DNA of 64,000 bases from Parasphingorhabdus sp039968395 (GTDB lineage Bacteria > Pseudomonadota > Alphaproteobacteria > Sphingomonadales > Sphingomonadaceae): NCBI RefSeq assembly GCF_039968395.1, contig NZ_JBDVPV010000004.1, forward strand, positions 62,001 to 126,000. Reading direction: 5' to 3'. Of the stretch, positions 63,159 to 64,000 are shown piece by piece (the first letter of the stretch is position 1; every line of letters begins with the position of its first letter). The notes beneath the pieces are model-generated. The model was not told the origin of the DNA, did not search any database, and saw only the letters and a list, made by a program, of their open reading frames with translations. The position numbers and the translations under genes were made by a program.

Positions 63159-63635
63159 ATGTCAGTAGTGCTTCTCAATCCCGATCAAACCGATGCCAAC
63201 CTGCCGTTGAGGGAGGCACTCAATCAATTTCGCAAACACGCCGGACTGGACGGGAAATTTGCCGCTGCGGGCTTGGACTCCCGGACGTTGCTGGACCAAC
63301 ATGATGTAATCCATGTCCTGTTCGGGCTCGACACATCCTTCAAGCAGGAAGCCATGACCGATTACTGGACCCTGTTCGGAACCGATGCCCGATTTGTCGA
63401 ATTGCGCAAATATTTTGACTTGCCGGAACAGAAGGAACTGGTTGCCGAGTTTGGCTGGCCGAAACTAATCATGTCCACGATCCTTTCCATACCCAATGCC
63501 ATCCGGATCGCCGTTCGTTCCCGCAATATGAAACGCAAATGGGTGTGGAATGATTATCAGCGCTATCTGGATGTTCCCGTGTCGGATATTCGGCGGGAAT
63601 ACGGAATAGACAATCTACGCAGACAACCAGTCTAA
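63159..63635 (+). CDS. COQ4-like protein
   Basis: The 158-residue product contains the COQ4 motif HDxxH(x)11E: His48, Asp49, His52 and Glu64 in QHDVIHVLFG and the following helix. COQ4 is needed for ubiquinone (CoQ) synthesis in eukaryotes; bacterial members are poorly studied. The product is shorter than typical COQ4 (about 220-260 residues). It lies 36 bases after the DUF2332 gene on the same strand, but a shared operon is not proved. Confidence 0.78.
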   Translation: MSVVLLNPDQTDANLPLREALNQFRKHAGLDGKFAAAGLDSRTLLDQHDVIHVLFGLDTSFKQEAMTDYWTLFGTDARFVELRKYFDLPEQKELVAEFGWPKLIMSTILSIPNAIRIAVRSRNMKRKWVWNDYQRYLDVPVSDIRREYGIDNLRRQPV

Positions 63636-63997
63636 AGCCGATCAGGTTGTTCGACGGTCTTTTCCGTCACTACATTACCGGTGTTCAAAATCGTCTTGGG
63701 TTCCAGCAACAAGACGTGACATTCGCCCCCTATTCCCTCCGGGCGATGTTCCACGCCGCGTGGGATAATGATAAACTCACCGGCCTCTACATCGATGTCA
63801 CCTGTCCGCAATCCCATGCGCATCGTGCCCAACACAACAAGAAACAGCTCGTCTTCATCCTCATGATGATGCCAGTCAAACTTGCCCGCAAATTTGGCGA
63901 GCTTTATCTGAGCATCATTGATATCGCCAGCAATTTTCGGTGACCAGTGATCAGAGAAAGTTGCGAACGCTTCGGCGAGATTGACTTTTTGGATCAC
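63632..63997 (-). CDS. Cupin-domain protein (start at or past window edge)
   Basis: The 121-residue frame is a single cupin domain with FDWHHHEDEDELFLVVLG (HHH and Glu of motif 1) and FIIIPRGVEHRPEG (His of motif 2), so a metal-binding fold is likely. The visible start is GTG at 63997, only three bases from the edge; the true start may lie outside. It converges with the COQ4-like gene, overlapping it by four bases. Function unknown. Confidence 0.8.
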   Translation of the reverse strand: MIQKVNLAEAFATFSDHWSPKIAGDINDAQIKLAKFAGKFDWHHHEDEDELFLVVLGTMRMGLRTGDIDVEAGEFIIIPRGVEHRPEGIGGECHVLLLEPKTILNTGNVVTEKTVEQPDRL

Positions 63998-64000
63998 TCG

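Noticed and set aside
1..64000. CRISPR arrays, tRNA or rRNA genes, IS elements
   Set aside because: No regular direct-repeat array with spacers, no cloverleaf or rRNA signature and no transposase were seen by eye; an Infernal or tRNAscan search would be decisive.

Overview
The window reads as a chromosomal segment of an alphaproteobacterium of the order Sphingomonadales, moderate in GC by eye. This placement is inferred from the protein families and gene order: a long mraZ-to-ftsQ division and cell wall (dcw) cluster, the strings argS-SPOR-nagZ-scpA-scpB-tatABC, ispH-thrB-rnhA and hisG-hisD-nusB-thiL-hppA, and three TonB-dependent outer-membrane proteins. Genus level (for example Sphingorhabdus or Parasphingorhabdus) is a guess. 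No tRNA, rRNA, insertion sequence, prophage or CRISPR array was seen, and no gene-free stretch exceeds 300 bases.

Layout. 1-15.77 kb, minus strand: mraZ, rsmH, ftsL, ftsI, murE, murF, mraY, murD, ftsW, murG, murC, murB, a DUF4262 gene, ddl and ftsQ (cut by the window edge). Eleven of the fourteen junctions are four-base ATGA overlaps. A promoter region with a 10-bp-period array of GGG boxes precedes mraZ. 16.0-19.0 kb, minus: a GldG-like membrane protein, a small proline-rich membrane protein, a cysteine synthase and a glutathione transferase. 19.1-20.4 kb: a small accessory island of two unrecognised genes bounded and separated by three copies of an extragenic palindrome. 20.4-22.9 kb, minus: a DUF2306-like membrane protein, purT and a VOC protein. 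23.0-25.3 kb, plus: a zinc-type TonB receptor behind a candidate Zur operator, then a 41-residue entericidin-like lipoprotein that standard ORF length cut-offs miss.

25.4-31.8 kb, minus: argS, a SPOR protein, nagZ, scpA, scpB and tatABC, linking arginyl-tRNA synthesis, peptidoglycan recycling, chromosome segregation and twin-arginine export. 31.9-35.3 kb: a lipoprotein diverging from ispH-thrB-rnhA, then a YegP-like protein. 35.4-37.4 kb, minus: an FAD oxidoreductase and an alpha/beta hydrolase. 37.5-44.6 kb, plus: a Tad/Flp pilus operon cpaABCDE-tadB-tadC that lacks the cpaF ATPase and any pilin gene and ends at a strong hairpin terminator. 44.7-50.2 kb, minus: infA, maf, a short RNase E/G-like gene, maiA, a GFA protein, a TonB receptor and a MarR regulator. 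50.4-53.0 kb, plus: a TonB-receptor-like barrel protein with a large arginine-rich insert. 53.0-56.2 kb, minus: an acetyltransferase overlapping a JmjC-like cupin gene, a monooxygenase-type small protein and a secreted DUF1579-like protein. 56.3-62.0 kb, minus: hisG, hisD, nusB, thiL and hppA. 62.1-64 kb: a DUF2332 protein, a COQ4-like protein and a cupin cut at or near the edge.

Most of the window is core metabolism and envelope biogenesis. The least explained parts are the DUF4262 gene inside the dcw operon, the extended GGG array before mraZ, the palindrome-flanked island, the incomplete Tad locus, the arginine-rich barrel insert, and the acetyltransferase/cupin pair.
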